Shown here in pieces: positions 30,324-38,685 of a DNA stretch of 44,968 nt. This DNA is from a virus. Position numbers and translations under genes: made by a program. Each line of letters begins with the position of its first letter. Position 1 is the first letter of the stretch. The notes under the pieces are model-generated. The model was not told the DNA's origin. It saw only the letters and a program-made list of their open reading frames with translations, and ran no database searches. The stretch is taken from the IMG/VR virus record IMGVR_UViG_3300020205_002429, positions 1 through 44,968 of that record, one strand, 5' to 3'.

Positions 30324-31228
30324 GGCAAGAACTTTTGCCATACTCGCCCGGACCTCGCCTCTGCATCGCTCCAATGGGCAGCAGACAAATCATATAACCA
30401 TTGATCTCGTGCAAATGTTTCTGGTGATTCAATTTTAGCAATATCTTGATTGGCCACCTTCCAAGCAACACAACTTGAATCATCTGCGAACACAGGAACT
30501 CCAGCCAACACTGCCGCAACACTAGCACTGCTGTTAAAAAATACTGCGGCATGAGCACCATTTAAATTATCCATCAATCGAGTGGTCAATGGATCTACCA
30601 CTGTTATTCCCGATTGTCTTTGATATTGAACAAAGTTTTTTGGATTATAATCGCCAGGATGTGGTCGTATCACAATCTGTCGTTGGCTATACCGGCGTAT
30701 TTCTTCAATCTTTGTTGATAACCATTGTAATGGATTCAATGTTTTCATGGCAAACCCACCATCACGTTGCATACAAATTAAAATAGGTCCAAGGTGTGTT
30801 GTTTGTGGCAATTGTAATTCAACATTCAGCGCCTGCTTAATTTCTAACCATTTACTTGAATTGCTGTTATTGTTGGCATATTCGCCGCGATCATAAAAGG
30901 GACCACCAAGACTGTAACGCAAATAATTGCTATCAGTATCTATATATTTCCAACAACTGGAATCAATACACATGGTTTTAAATCCTATCTTGTGTTGTTG
31001 TGCAATTATTTCTTTGCGTAATGTTATATTGCTGCCACCTGTATTGGTTGTGGCCCAGCCTAACATCACAGCCAACCGACTAGGACGATATTTGTGTGCC
31101 CATTCAATATGCACTCGATGTCCAGTATGTGCAACTCCCGCAGCAAAACTTTCTAGGCAGGCAATTTTCCTAGTATGTTTTTTGGGGTTAGCTACACTAC
31201 TAACATATACCACAACATCAATGGCCAT
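30296..31228 (-). CDS. KpsS-like glycosyltransferase-like protein (paralogue 3)
   Basis: This encodes 310 residues. Recognisable segments are VDVVVYVSSVANPKKHTRKI at the N-terminus, AGVAHTGHRVHIEWAHKYRP, VIAQQ-type HKIGFKTMCIDSS, IRRYSQRQIVIRPHPGDYNP and HAAVFFNSSASVAAVLAGVP. The RPHPGD and NSS...AGVP blocks align with paralogue 1 at 25914-26756. The GT-B-like donor-binding half is plausible. The ATG overlaps the fused glycosyltransferase stop by 11 bases, so the two are coupled. It ends the leftward arm and faces the methyltransferase operon. Confidence 0.72.
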   Translation of the reverse strand: MAIDVVVYVSSVANPKKHTRKIACLESFAAGVAHTGHRVHIEWAHKYRPSRLAVMLGWATTNTGGSNITLRKEIIAQQHKIGFKTMCIDSSCWKYIDTDSNYLRYSLGGPFYDRGEYANNNSNSSKWLEIKQALNVELQLPQTTHLGPILICMQRDGGFAMKTLNPLQWLSTKIEEIRRYSQRQIVIRPHPGDYNPKNFVQYQRQSGITVVDPLTTRLMDNLNGAHAAVFFNSSASVAAVLAGVPVFADDSSCVAWKVANQDIAKIESPETFARDQWLYDLSAAHWSDAEARSGRVWQKFLPYLASTTTS

Positions 31229-32831
31229 TTAAAATGTTCCAGGCTGTGCCATTTCTCATCTCTTGTTCAGTGAATTGGCAATAAGCCAAGTGGCAAGCCC
31301 ATGCATACACTTGGTCTAGATTGGGCGTGATTGGATTTTCTATATCCGCCAGCGAATGACTGCATAATGGTGCGGCAGCATTTGGTCCCAGTGTAATTGC
31401 AGGTTTACCCAGTAACAATGCCTCACCAGCGGCAATACTAGAGAATGTGACCAAACAATGCACATCGCGATCTAATGCCATTTCCATGGTATCGTCATTG
31501 AGTCTGACACTACGACCTTGTTTAGTCCGAATTACAATTGGGCGATCTGTATGTTTTTTAATTTCTTCTTGCACATTAGCCAACCACTCTTCCAAAATGA
31601 TATCATAGTTGTTTAACAGTTTCTGACTAGGTGGTGCAATAAGAATATTTGTACCTCTTCTCATTTTTTTTATACTTACCCCAGTTTGAATAAATCTATC
31701 TGCTGGACGATTTATAACTTCACCAAACCATTGCACATCGTTGCGTGTTATTCTATGGTATAGTTTTCTCTTATCATTGCCAAAATACCCAGTATCCATA
31801 TAGTAAAAATCTCGGCCAGCAGTTTTACAGGCTTCCATGTGTTTACGTTTGGTAATGCCACGCAACACAACCGGCGTTGTATTAAATTCTTCATTGGTCC
31901 AGGTGCTGAGTTGACCGCCGGCACCCTGAACAAAACTTTGCAATAACGGATCGTACATGTATCCTTTCCTTTCAAATCGGTAGTCACTGGCTATTGCTGC
32001 TATGTTAGCCACTGGTAACATTGAAATCTGGTCAATCAATGTCTGTGAGGTAATCCCGTAAACCGTGCCAGCAGGATCCACACGATAATTGAGAAGATTA
32101 TCAAATATTTTTTGCAAGTCTGGTGGAATACAATCAATGACGGGTGCAGGGTCGACATCTTTATATTCATTATACATATTAACCCAATTGGCCCCATATT
32201 CTGTATGTTCGTGAGCAGGAAACCACGGGCCACCTTCGGTATAGTGTATGGCTTTGGGTTTGCCGTCGCCTGGCTCGTGATACCAGTTGACCAGCCAGTT
32301 CCACGTTCTATTGAGATTGCCAATTTTGTCAGTCCACTCAAATCTATGTAGATATTGTCCAGTTTGAGTGTTAACTATATCTCGTGTTAATACTGCACAA
32401 TCTGGATGAGCGCAGTTAAACAGCATGAGGCTGCTCCAGTTTTTTCTTGGGTACTGATGCTGTGTTTGTCCATCCATTTTTATTGTGTTAGGCGGAACAT
32501 AATTATGTTGTACCACCTGCACTGCATGTTCGTCAGTGGCCAAGCCAAATAACTCTGCAATGTCATGGGTGAACAAAAAGTCACAGTCAACAAACAATGC
32601 TGTGCCGGTATAATTGCAAAGATATGGGACTAAAAATCGTGAAAATGTAAATTCAGTAGAACTATCTGGGTCCGGACTTCGAGTATACAGGCCATCTTGT
32701 GCTTGTAATTCTTTCAGTTTAAGAAAATGTATTTCAACTGGCTCCGAGGTGTGTTTAAGTATACTATATCGACAAACTTCTGCAGCGTCTTGTTCTCTAC
32801 TATCCCACCCAATAAAAACTTTAAATGTCAT
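31218..32831 (-). CDS. Two-domain glycosyltransferase: GT8-like domain fused to a KpsS-like domain
   Basis: This encodes 537 residues. Residues 1 to about 245 are a GT-A domain: VFIGWDSREQDAAEVC, FTFSRFLVPYL and GTALFVDCDFLF (Asp82-x-Asp84), close to GT8-like transferases. Residues about 290-537 are the KpsS-like domain: RKHMEACKTAGRDFYYMDTG, KHTDRPIVIRTKQGRSVRL, CLVTFSSIAAGEALLLGKP and CHLAYCQFTEQEMRNGTA. The latter is closely related to the separate gene at 27569-28372, whose upstream neighbour is itself a GT-A gene. One pair is fused and the other split. Dual-domain capsule polymerases such as KpsC provide a precedent. No membrane segment. Confidence 0.85.
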   Translation of the reverse strand: MTFKVFIGWDSREQDAAEVCRYSILKHTSEPVEIHFLKLKELQAQDGLYTRSPDPDSSTEFTFSRFLVPYLCNYTGTALFVDCDFLFTHDIAELFGLATDEHAVQVVQHNYVPPNTIKMDGQTQHQYPRKNWSSLMLFNCAHPDCAVLTRDIVNTQTGQYLHRFEWTDKIGNLNRTWNWLVNWYHEPGDGKPKAIHYTEGGPWFPAHEHTEYGANWVNMYNEYKDVDPAPVIDCIPPDLQKIFDNLLNYRVDPAGTVYGITSQTLIDQISMLPVANIAAIASDYRFERKGYMYDPLLQSFVQGAGGQLSTWTNEEFNTTPVVLRGITKRKHMEACKTAGRDFYYMDTGYFGNDKRKLYHRITRNDVQWFGEVINRPADRFIQTGVSIKKMRRGTNILIAPPSQKLLNNYDIILEEWLANVQEEIKKHTDRPIVIRTKQGRSVRLNDDTMEMALDRDVHCLVTFSSIAAGEALLLGKPAITLGPNAAAPLCSHSLADIENPITPNLDQVYAWACHLAYCQFTEQEMRNGTAWNILNGH

Positions 32832-33181
32832 GGTGAACCTTTGAGTTTCCCCACAGTCTCACGTTCGATATCGTTGTGGTCAAATTCTGCCCAGTATAAT
32901 TCAAATGCCACAGTATCTTCCACTGCTTCAAACTGATGAAATTCTCCAGGTGCCACTTTGGTGTATTGTCCTGCAGTTAGAACTGTTTCATCTATTAGAT
33001 CATAGTTGCCTTTCCATACACGAATAATCATTTGGCCAGATTCAACAAAAAATCCATTCCATTTGAATTCATGTTTATGTTTTGAGCATACACCGCCGGC
33101 AGTTGCCTGGATACGATGAAATTCTAATACACCATTGGCTTCTAGTAATTCTGTTTGACCCCAAATTTTGCCTGCTTTCAT
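32828..33181 (-). CDS. Cupin-domain protein
   Basis: This is a 117-residue single cupin. VCSKHKHEFKWNGFFVESGQ is the first cupin motif with two histidines and a glutamate, and PGEFHQFEAVEDTVAFELYW is the second motif with another histidine. Such small cupins bind metal and act as sugar-nucleotide or sugar-phosphate isomerases, or in regulation. It is coupled at both ends (four-base overlaps) to the cytidylyltransferase-cupin and the fused glycosyltransferase, suggesting a step in making the donor sugar. Confidence 0.83.
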   Translation of the reverse strand: MKAGKIWGQTELLEANGVLEFHRIQATAGGVCSKHKHEFKWNGFFVESGQMIIRVWKGNYDLIDETVLTAGQYTKVAPGEFHQFEAVEDTVAFELYWAEFDHNDIERETVGKLKGSP

Positions 33182-33939
33182 TTTATTCTTTCTATATCAA
33201 GTTCGTCACATGACGCCCCGTATTGAATTTCAATTATCTTTAACGGTTGATCAGTCTCATTACACAATTGGTGCCATTCGTTCACAGCAATCCAACAATG
33301 TTCGTATACAGTTAACGAGCACTTGATGTCCTCGTCTGTGGATTTCTCATCCAAGGTGTATACAGTAGCACTACCCTCAGCCACAAACCAAAATTCGGCT
33401 CGTTGGTCATGCCGTTGCATACTAAGACAAGTTTTTGGATTCACAGTGAGTTCTTTGAGTTTAGTGTTGGTACCAACTTCATGTAGCACACGATAGTTTC
33501 CCCAAGTGCGAGGAGTACGAGGCTTGTTCCATTCTTCTAATATCCAGCTGGACGAGTTTTTTTTATCTTGGCCGCCAACCCCGAACACAAACTCCACATC
33601 GTCAAATATCATTTCTGGGATATTATCACGTGTGCGGTCACCGCCATTGGCAAATACAATTTCTGAGTTAGGGTACTTGGTCTTTACCAGTCGAATAGCA
33701 TCACAACTTGACCCGTCGGCATCTTTATATGTGATAACTTCGTCAACCATGTTCAAACACGATACCAGGGCAAATCGTTCACTCATGGGCATGAATGGCC
33801 GACCTTTTTTACGAGCAAGCCACTCGTCAGAATTGAGTCCTACAATAAGTCTATCACCAAGTTTTTTGGCTGCTCTAAAGTAGGCCAAATGCCCAGAATG
33901 TAGAGGATCGTATCCCCCGGTTACAATGACAATTTTCAT
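33178..33939 (-). CDS. Cytidylyltransferase-like domain fused to a mannose-6-phosphate-isomerase-type cupin
   Basis: This encodes 253 residues. Residues 1 to about 138 are a nucleotidyltransferase of the RfaE/TagD kind: TGGYDPLHSGHLAYFRAAKK with His14-x-x-His17, GLNSDEWLARKKGRPFMP, and a late KNSSSW block. Residues about 145-245 are a type II cupin: LSMQRHDQRAEFWFVAEGSA (172-191) and EWHQLCNETDQPLKIIEIQY (221-240), as in the C-terminal domain of GDP-mannose pyrophosphorylase/isomerase proteins. It probably activates a sugar or alditol phosphate with CTP or ATP for the transferases. No Shine-Dalgarno; GTAAATA ends 5 bases before the ATG. Confidence 0.85.
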   Translation of the reverse strand: MKIVIVTGGYDPLHSGHLAYFRAAKKLGDRLIVGLNSDEWLARKKGRPFMPMSERFALVSCLNMVDEVITYKDADGSSCDAIRLVKTKYPNSEIVFANGGDRTRDNIPEMIFDDVEFVFGVGGQDKKNSSSWILEEWNKPRTPRTWGNYRVLHEVGTNTKLKELTVNPKTCLSMQRHDQRAEFWFVAEGSATVYTLDEKSTDEDIKCSLTVYEHCWIAVNEWHQLCNETDQPLKIIEIQYGASCDELDIERIK

Positions 33940-33944
33940 ACTGC

Positions 33945-33951
33945 TATTTAC
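33945..33951 (-). promoter_or_regulatory. Late-promoter-like GTAAATA, 5 bases before the start codon
   Basis: On the minus strand GTAAATA is followed by GCAGT and the ATG at 33939. No Shine-Dalgarno is present. With T4 spacing, +1 falls on the ATG. Confidence 0.45.
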
Positions 33952-33968
33952 TACGCAGTTTTATATTT

Positions 33969-35012
33969 TTAAATATATTCGGCGGCAGCAAAGTTGGCAA
34001 TCAATGTTTGTTGTTGCACTTCTCTAGTTAGATGCATTTGTTTAAATATAGCAACATTTTTTTGGAATCTAGGCCAATATTGTTTACGTAAATTTATTAG
34101 ATCATATTTAGACATAACTCTATGCAACAACGCCACTATTTCCTCGCGACGTGTCTGGGTTGATTCAATTTGATCATAGTAGTGATTTTCAAATACGTCA
34201 TCAAATAAGTCAAACCCAAATTTTCTAACTTCACTAACAAGCCCGGGCACAGCATACCATATGGGAAATTGATACCATAGCAGTGTTTTGTATGTTTTCT
34301 CGGTTATAAATATTTTATGCCATACAGATGAATCAGTTTGGCTTGATGACTCAACTATTAAATTAATAGGTGCCTGATAAAACAATGTGGTCTCGGGAAA
34401 CGTTGTAGGATTACTATTAAGTTCTTGAGTAACTTCTATTGGGAATTTGGTTGGCCATACAATTTTAGAAAACTCGTCAAAGCTAGTTGGACCTGGAAGT
34501 CCTCCGCCTGTTCCTAATGTCATCATCAATTGAGCACGATCAAAATTGTTTAATAACAATTTAGCAAGCAGGGCACGATCTTCACTTGCTCTACGCATCA
34601 AGCATGTTAATTGATAGTTCATTGGCAAATTATCCCATTGGATATCGTCAATTCTATCAAGCATGGGGGCAATATATATCAGCCTATCTGGAATACAGAT
34701 GGCCGGGTATGGCAGTTGAGCAACATCCTTGACACAACTAAAGATTACTCGAAAGTTGCGTGGATTAACTTCGTACTGTGTGGTAAGCTGATTAAAAAAT
34801 GCAGAGATTTCACGGCTTGACAGCCCTTCCCACGCACAATCAAACACTAGCACATAGTTGGCTACCTTTTCAAAGTCCAGACCGTACGCAATCCAATTTT
34901 GTTTAAATCTGTCTATAATTTTACCAGTTATATAATCCTGGTATGGACTACCATACCATATGCTATAGTAAATTATATTGCCTGGCTTTTCTCTAATTTG
35001 CTCTATAGTCAT
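33969..35012 (-). CDS. Putative glycosyltransferase-like protein, family unclear
   Basis: This encodes 347 residues. The C-terminal third has FITEKTYKTLLWYQFPIWYA and GLVSEVRKFGFDLFDDVF, a block I recall in marine-phage glycan-transfer proteins and reminiscent of the ITEK...P motif in fucosyltransferase- and exostosin-like GT-B enzymes. The N-terminal half is alpha/beta without a clear motif (GNIIYYSIWYGSPYQDY). It follows uvsY by 8 bases and precedes the glycan genes, bridging the recombination operon and the glycan island. Function is inference from the short C-terminal similarity. Confidence 0.62.
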   Translation of the reverse strand: MTIEQIREKPGNIIYYSIWYGSPYQDYITGKIIDRFKQNWIAYGLDFEKVANYVLVFDCAWEGLSSREISAFFNQLTTQYEVNPRNFRVIFSCVKDVAQLPYPAICIPDRLIYIAPMLDRIDDIQWDNLPMNYQLTCLMRRASEDRALLAKLLLNNFDRAQLMMTLGTGGGLPGPTSFDEFSKIVWPTKFPIEVTQELNSNPTTFPETTLFYQAPINLIVESSSQTDSSVWHKIFITEKTYKTLLWYQFPIWYAVPGLVSEVRKFGFDLFDDVFENHYYDQIESTQTRREEIVALLHRVMSKYDLINLRKQYWPRFQKNVAIFKQMHLTREVQQQTLIANFAAAEYI

Positions 35013-35020
35013 GGATTATG

Positions 35021-35473
35021 TTAAACCTGAATATCTTCCATACCAGCTGCACGTAGTCTAACTATGTGGCCTGCCATCCATTGTTTTGAATCCAGCCCTT
35101 TCATGATTCCCAACCAACGATTACGCAAGTATGCTACCTCGTTAATTATTGTTTCATAATCAATCACTTCGTCTTCACCATCCACATACTTTTCTGCATC
35201 TCTTGATGTCAATGCGCGAGCATATGCTTCTAGATATTTTTGAAAATGTTTTCTACGTATTTTACGCAACTGAATATTAAGATGGTTAAGTATAGCTTCA
35301 ATTTCTTGCAATTGATTAAAGCGATGCTCTGTCAGCCCGGGCAATGCAGTGATATTTTTCTCTACAACGCCGCCAATCCTGCAGTCTTTTTTTGCATCAT
35401 CAAGCTCACGCTCGTAATGTGCTATAAAATCAGGAATTGCGGCGAGATTGGCAACAACCCGACTGTACCACAT
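35021..35473 (-). CDS. uvsY: UvsY-like recombination mediator
   Basis: UvsY loads UvsX recombinase onto gp32-coated single-stranded DNA. This 150-residue protein is close to the family length (T4: 137) and carries the block I associate with cyanophage UvsY: YVDGEDEVIDYETIINEVAY followed by LRNRWLGIMKGLDSKQW. The rest is charged and helical (RELDDAKKDCRIGGVVEKNI, LQEIEAILNHLNIQLRKI). It lies two genes after uvsX, and its ATG overlaps the preceding stop. The context and motif together make this assignment good. Confidence 0.83.
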   Translation of the reverse strand: MWYSRVVANLAAIPDFIAHYERELDDAKKDCRIGGVVEKNITALPGLTEHRFNQLQEIEAILNHLNIQLRKIRRKHFQKYLEAYARALTSRDAEKYVDGEDEVIDYETIINEVAYLRNRWLGIMKGLDSKQWMAGHIVRLRAAGMEDIQV

Positions 35474-35733
35474 TAATTTTCCCAGTTTTCTTCGTTATAA
35501 TCTTCTTCCTCGTCCTCTTCTTCCTCGTCCTCATAGCTTTTGTCATTGTCTAAATATGTTGTTAATGCACGTTTGATATCAACATCACCTTTGAATGCAT
35601 CTTTAATATTGTCCACAGTTGCATCATGATCAATCAAGATTGCCACAATAGTTTCTGCAGCTTCTGCTCGATCCACAGTGTTTACATAACGCTTGAGTTC
35701 TGACCAAATTTCACTTGCCACTAGTTCACTCAT
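35473..35733 (-). CDS. Conserved acidic T4-like phage protein
   Basis: This is an 86-residue protein with a helical domain (VASEIWSELKRYVNTVDRAE, AAETIVAILIDHDATVDNIK) and a highly acidic tail of about 24 residues (YEDEEEEDEEEDYNEENWEN). It is sandwiched between uvsX and uvsY with overlapping start and stop codons, and I recall the same order and tail in cyanophages. The acidic tail may mimic DNA or interact with recombination proteins such as gp32 or UvsX; this is inference. No enzymatic motif. Confidence 0.8.
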   Translation of the reverse strand: MSELVASEIWSELKRYVNTVDRAEAAETIVAILIDHDATVDNIKDAFKGDVDIKRALTTYLDNDKSYEDEEEEDEEEDYNEENWEN

Positions 35734-36785
35734 TCAGTTTCTCCTTCTGCAATACTTACCTCAGACTTTTGATAATCAAAGTCTTTCATAACCACATCCA
35801 AACATCCATCATCGTTGCGTTCCCAGGCCTTGCGGAACTTCTTGATAATCTCTCCGTCACTTGTGGTAAACACCAAGCTGTTGCCTTCTTTCTTGAGCAT
35901 GGCTTTCTTCTCAATCAAGTCGGTTAGTCCAGAGTAAGGACTCATTCCTGTTTCATAAGGAATTTTAACTTGCACACCTTCAAATGGTTTGGCATAACGA
36001 GTTTTCATCACTTTACAAGCTGCACGTATGCCCATGACATCGGTTATCTTGTTGCCATCTTCATCTTCTTTGAGCTTGAGTTTCTTCATAGCAACAACAA
36101 TTGAGCTTGCATAAACAAACCCTTGCCCACCGCTGATCTTATCGTCAGGGTCAAACATGTCCTGACTTGCATAAGTGTGATTGGTACACACCAACCCCAC
36201 ATTGTAGCTGCCAAACATGTTGACACAGTTGCGAACCAATGCAGTAAGTGCTTTGGGTTTACGACCCATGTCACCTTTCATATCGCCGGCATCAAATTGA
36301 TTTACGTCAGTCGGGGTGAGTAACATACCCAAGCTATCAATCACAAACAACACTTTTGGTCGTTCACCATTTGCCAGTGCTTTGTAGTCGCTCATGAATG
36401 TGCTGATGGTCTTTGCCACGTCATCAATCATGGCCATTGACAGTTTTAACAATTTGCTATCGTTGGTATCTACACCAAGATCATGCAACCATTTTTCATC
36501 CAGTGCATTTTCACTGTCAATTAGCACCACATAGATGCCTTGTTGTTGTGCGTTTTTAATGATGTTGCCGGAGCAGATGTAGCTTTTGCCGGCACCTGAT
36601 TCCCCGGCAAACACAGTGACTTTGCCCAATGGCACGCCTCGATTAAAGTCGCCTGAAATAAGATAGTTCAGCGCATAGTTGCCTGTGCTGATCCAATCCG
36701 TAGGATCGTTAAAGCCGATACTCAGGCCTTCAATGCTTTTTGTAATTTCCTTACGGAACTTTGAAACGTCGAATGCTTTTGCCAT
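35730..36785 (-). CDS. uvsX: RecA-like recombinase UvsX
   Basis: UvsX catalyses strand exchange for recombination-dependent replication and repair. It is 351 residues, against 391 in T4. Walker A GESGAGKS is at 61-68, a RecA-type loop LIDSENALDEKWL at 88-100, Walker B VLFVIDS at 145-151, and the L1/L2 region includes KISGGQGFVYASSIVVAMKK. The C-terminus is acidic. A sigma-70 promoter lies 23 bases upstream with AAGGA as Shine-Dalgarno, so it is early-expressed. It heads the uvsX - acidic - uvsY - glycan genes transcript. Confidence 0.95.
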   Translation of the reverse strand: MAKAFDVSKFRKEITKSIEGLSIGFNDPTDWISTGNYALNYLISGDFNRGVPLGKVTVFAGESGAGKSYICSGNIIKNAQQQGIYVVLIDSENALDEKWLHDLGVDTNDSKLLKLSMAMIDDVAKTISTFMSDYKALANGERPKVLFVIDSLGMLLTPTDVNQFDAGDMKGDMGRKPKALTALVRNCVNMFGSYNVGLVCTNHTYASQDMFDPDDKISGGQGFVYASSIVVAMKKLKLKEDEDGNKITDVMGIRAACKVMKTRYAKPFEGVQVKIPYETGMSPYSGLTDLIEKKAMLKKEGNSLVFTTSDGEIIKKFRKAWERNDDGCLDVVMKDFDYQKSEVSIAEGETE

Positions 36786-36804
36786 GATGTTTTCCTTAAT
36801 GTGT

Positions 36805-37419
36805 TTATATTATACTATGTTTTGTCGACAATGTCATCTTAATATTGCCGTTTTCAACGTCAGAGTTTACCGAAGTAATCTCTAAATACTCGCATTCTAT
36901 GCCAGTTTTCTGTAGTTCTCTCAGTTGCATTGCAACCATATCAGCCACTGAGTACTTTAATCTATTGTAGTAAATATGCCAGTCAGATACACTGAGATAA
37001 ATTTTACCCGGCTTTTTAAGCCACTTTAACAAATTAGGTTTGCTAGGGCCCGAGCGATTGATACGTTGGTTTACTAAGAAGTCTAGTATGCTGTTGTTGT
37101 ATTTTAACGATGTTGGATTTATCAGAATTAAGTTATCAAACTCTTTATCAAAGTCAATGCCTTGACTAGAATACAACATACCTTCTACTGATTTAATTGG
37201 ACAAGGTGAAACTTCTACCACTGTTATGTCAGGTATGAAGTCTTTGAAAAACAATCCCCCACTGTTAAACACCACTGATGAGCCTTCACAGTTTTCAATT
37301 ATTTTTTGAGACCACGGATCACAGATTTTTTCTGTTCTGTGTCGATTTCCGATATAGGAATCCCACTTATATAATGCGTTCTTCCACATCTTGTATTGTG
37401 CAACTCGATTGGGGTTCAT
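36805..37419 (-). CDS. Protein of unknown function
   Basis: This encodes 204 residues. Salient segments: EKICDPWSQKIIENCEGSSV, FNSGGLFFKDFIPDITVVEV, DFDKEFDNLILINPTSLKYN, KPGKIYLSVSDWHIYYNRLK and a beta-rich C-terminus. The alternation of strands and helices around VVFNSGG and VVEVSP is loosely like a Rossmann methyltransferase fold, but no glycine-rich SAM motif is intact. It follows the preceding gene by one base (TGATATG), so the two are coupled. Its last codons contain the uvsX promoter. Confidence 0.7.
   Translation of the reverse strand: MNPNRVAQYKMWKNALYKWDSYIGNRHRTEKICDPWSQKIIENCEGSSVVFNSGGLFFKDFIPDITVVEVSPCPIKSVEGMLYSSQGIDFDKEFDNLILINPTSLKYNNSILDFLVNQRINRSGPSKPNLLKWLKKPGKIYLSVSDWHIYYNRLKYSVADMVAMQLRELQKTGIECEYLEITSVNSDVENGNIKMTLSTKHSII
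36809..36837 (-). promoter_or_regulatory. Sigma-70 promoter of uvsX (ATGACA-N17-TATAAT)
   Basis: Minus-strand -35 ATGACA (36832-36837) and -10 TATAAT (36809-36814) with 17-base spacer. Both boxes lie in the last codons of the upstream gene. Confidence 0.75.
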
Positions 37420-37420
37420 A

Positions 37421-37948
37421 TCAATCCTTCCATAAAAAATATTTTATGTTTGGATGCACAAAAATGTAATTGCTTCCCTCTATCATATAACCTTGTTGGT
37501 GTGCCAATCGTAAAGGGTAGTCGATTACTGTGCTTAGATTTTCAATGCGGTCAGCAAACGAACAATTCATCCTAAAAACCGTGTCAATGTTTTCACTGTA
37601 AGTTCCTGACAGTGTTTCGTCAAAACTCAACGGTGAAAGATAGTAGCTCAGTGCCGCTATGTAAATACCACGGTTACTTTTGTTATAACAGTCTTGATAG
37701 AGTGCAAATAATTCTTCAAGTCGAATTTTACTCAACTCAATATCTGTGATAACATATAGGTCTGGTTGTTGGTCAGACGCACACTCAAACGCACCAAGCA
37801 GTCTCTTAATACTATAGTGACAATAATCAAAATTCAAAGATAAGTCCATTGGTGCCAAAATGTTAGCTAAAGTTGTGTCTGATGGAATAGTATCCCACCC
37901 TTGCATATCCTTTTGCAACTTATACCAATCGTGAAATCTCTTGCTCAT
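37421..37948 (-). CDS. Protein of unknown function
   Basis: This encodes 175 residues without signal peptide or membrane helix. Segments: MSKRFHDWYKLQKDMQGWDT, LNFDYCHYSIKRLLGAFECA, YVITDIELSKIRLEELFALY, GIYIAALSYYLSPLSFDETL and MIEGSNYIFVHPNIKYFLW. The pattern is alpha/beta, possibly a phage-specific partner of the neighbouring unknown proteins with which it is coupled by overlaps of one to four bases. AT-rich. I do not recognise a family. Confidence 0.7.
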   Translation of the reverse strand: MSKRFHDWYKLQKDMQGWDTIPSDTTLANILAPMDLSLNFDYCHYSIKRLLGAFECASDQQPDLYVITDIELSKIRLEELFALYQDCYNKSNRGIYIAALSYYLSPLSFDETLSGTYSENIDTVFRMNCSFADRIENLSTVIDYPLRLAHQQGYMIEGSNYIFVHPNIKYFLWKD

Positions 37949-38685
37949 GGAAATATTTCTATTAGATGACTTGTGATGGTTGGCTGAGTCTGCAACAATT
38001 TTAAATCGATGTGTGAGACGTTGTAATGCCTAAGTAACATTGAATGACACATTGCAGTCTCATAGAAGCTCAAGTTAATTTCATGTATCTTTTTTAAAAT
38101 AATATCATCAACAATCTGATGACATTTTACTACAGTATTGTAATACCATTGATTTGACGCTGACACAAGTTTACAGAATTCTTCCACTCTCTTGTGTACA
38201 GGGTCAAATCCCAAGTTTGTTAACCATGCAGAAACATGATCTGGACGTTGCCAATAATCAACAATGTCCAACTTATAATCACAATCTACATACCAATCTG
38301 AGTCAGATAGTATCTTGTCCTTTAGTGTCACCGACAGTATTTCTAACTGTTCACCGTATGTTTGTCCAATCTGTTTGTATGTCACAGGATCATTGTGATC
38401 TGGCATACTACCTACCCACTTCTTCAGCCCCATTAATAAAATTAAATAACGGCCAAAATAAGTAGTTGATGTGGAACAAGCTACTTTATTGCCCAGCGCC
38501 TGTTCTGCGGACACATCACATTTGGGGTGTTTTAGTTGATACAAAATACCTTGAGGAATGTAGTGATGTAAGTTTTGTTGATCAAGGAAACAAGGAATCT
38601 CCTTGTTTCCTTGTTTCGTGCATGTCTCAACGAGAGCCATGGTTGCATGACCCAATGCCCCATTATGGTAGCAAAAAATCAACAT
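37945..38685 (-). CDS. Protein of unknown function downstream of gp32
   Basis: This encodes 246 residues. The N-terminus MLIFCYHNGALGHATMALVE recalls the glycine/histidine turn of nucleotide-sugar-binding or P-loop-like proteins, but there is no complete motif. Other segments: KVACSTSTTYFGRYLILLMG, DYWQRPDHVSAWLTNLGFDP and LSFYETAMCHSMLLRHYNVS. The ATG shares one base with the gp32 stop (TAATG), so translation is coupled. It and the next two genes may be an accessory set inserted between gp32 and uvsX. Confidence 0.7.
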   Translation of the reverse strand: MLIFCYHNGALGHATMALVETCTKQGNKEIPCFLDQQNLHHYIPQGILYQLKHPKCDVSAEQALGNKVACSTSTTYFGRYLILLMGLKKWVGSMPDHNDPVTYKQIGQTYGEQLEILSVTLKDKILSDSDWYVDCDYKLDIVDYWQRPDHVSAWLTNLGFDPVHKRVEEFCKLVSASNQWYYNTVVKCHQIVDDIILKKIHEINLSFYETAMCHSMLLRHYNVSHIDLKLLQTQPTITSHLIEIFP

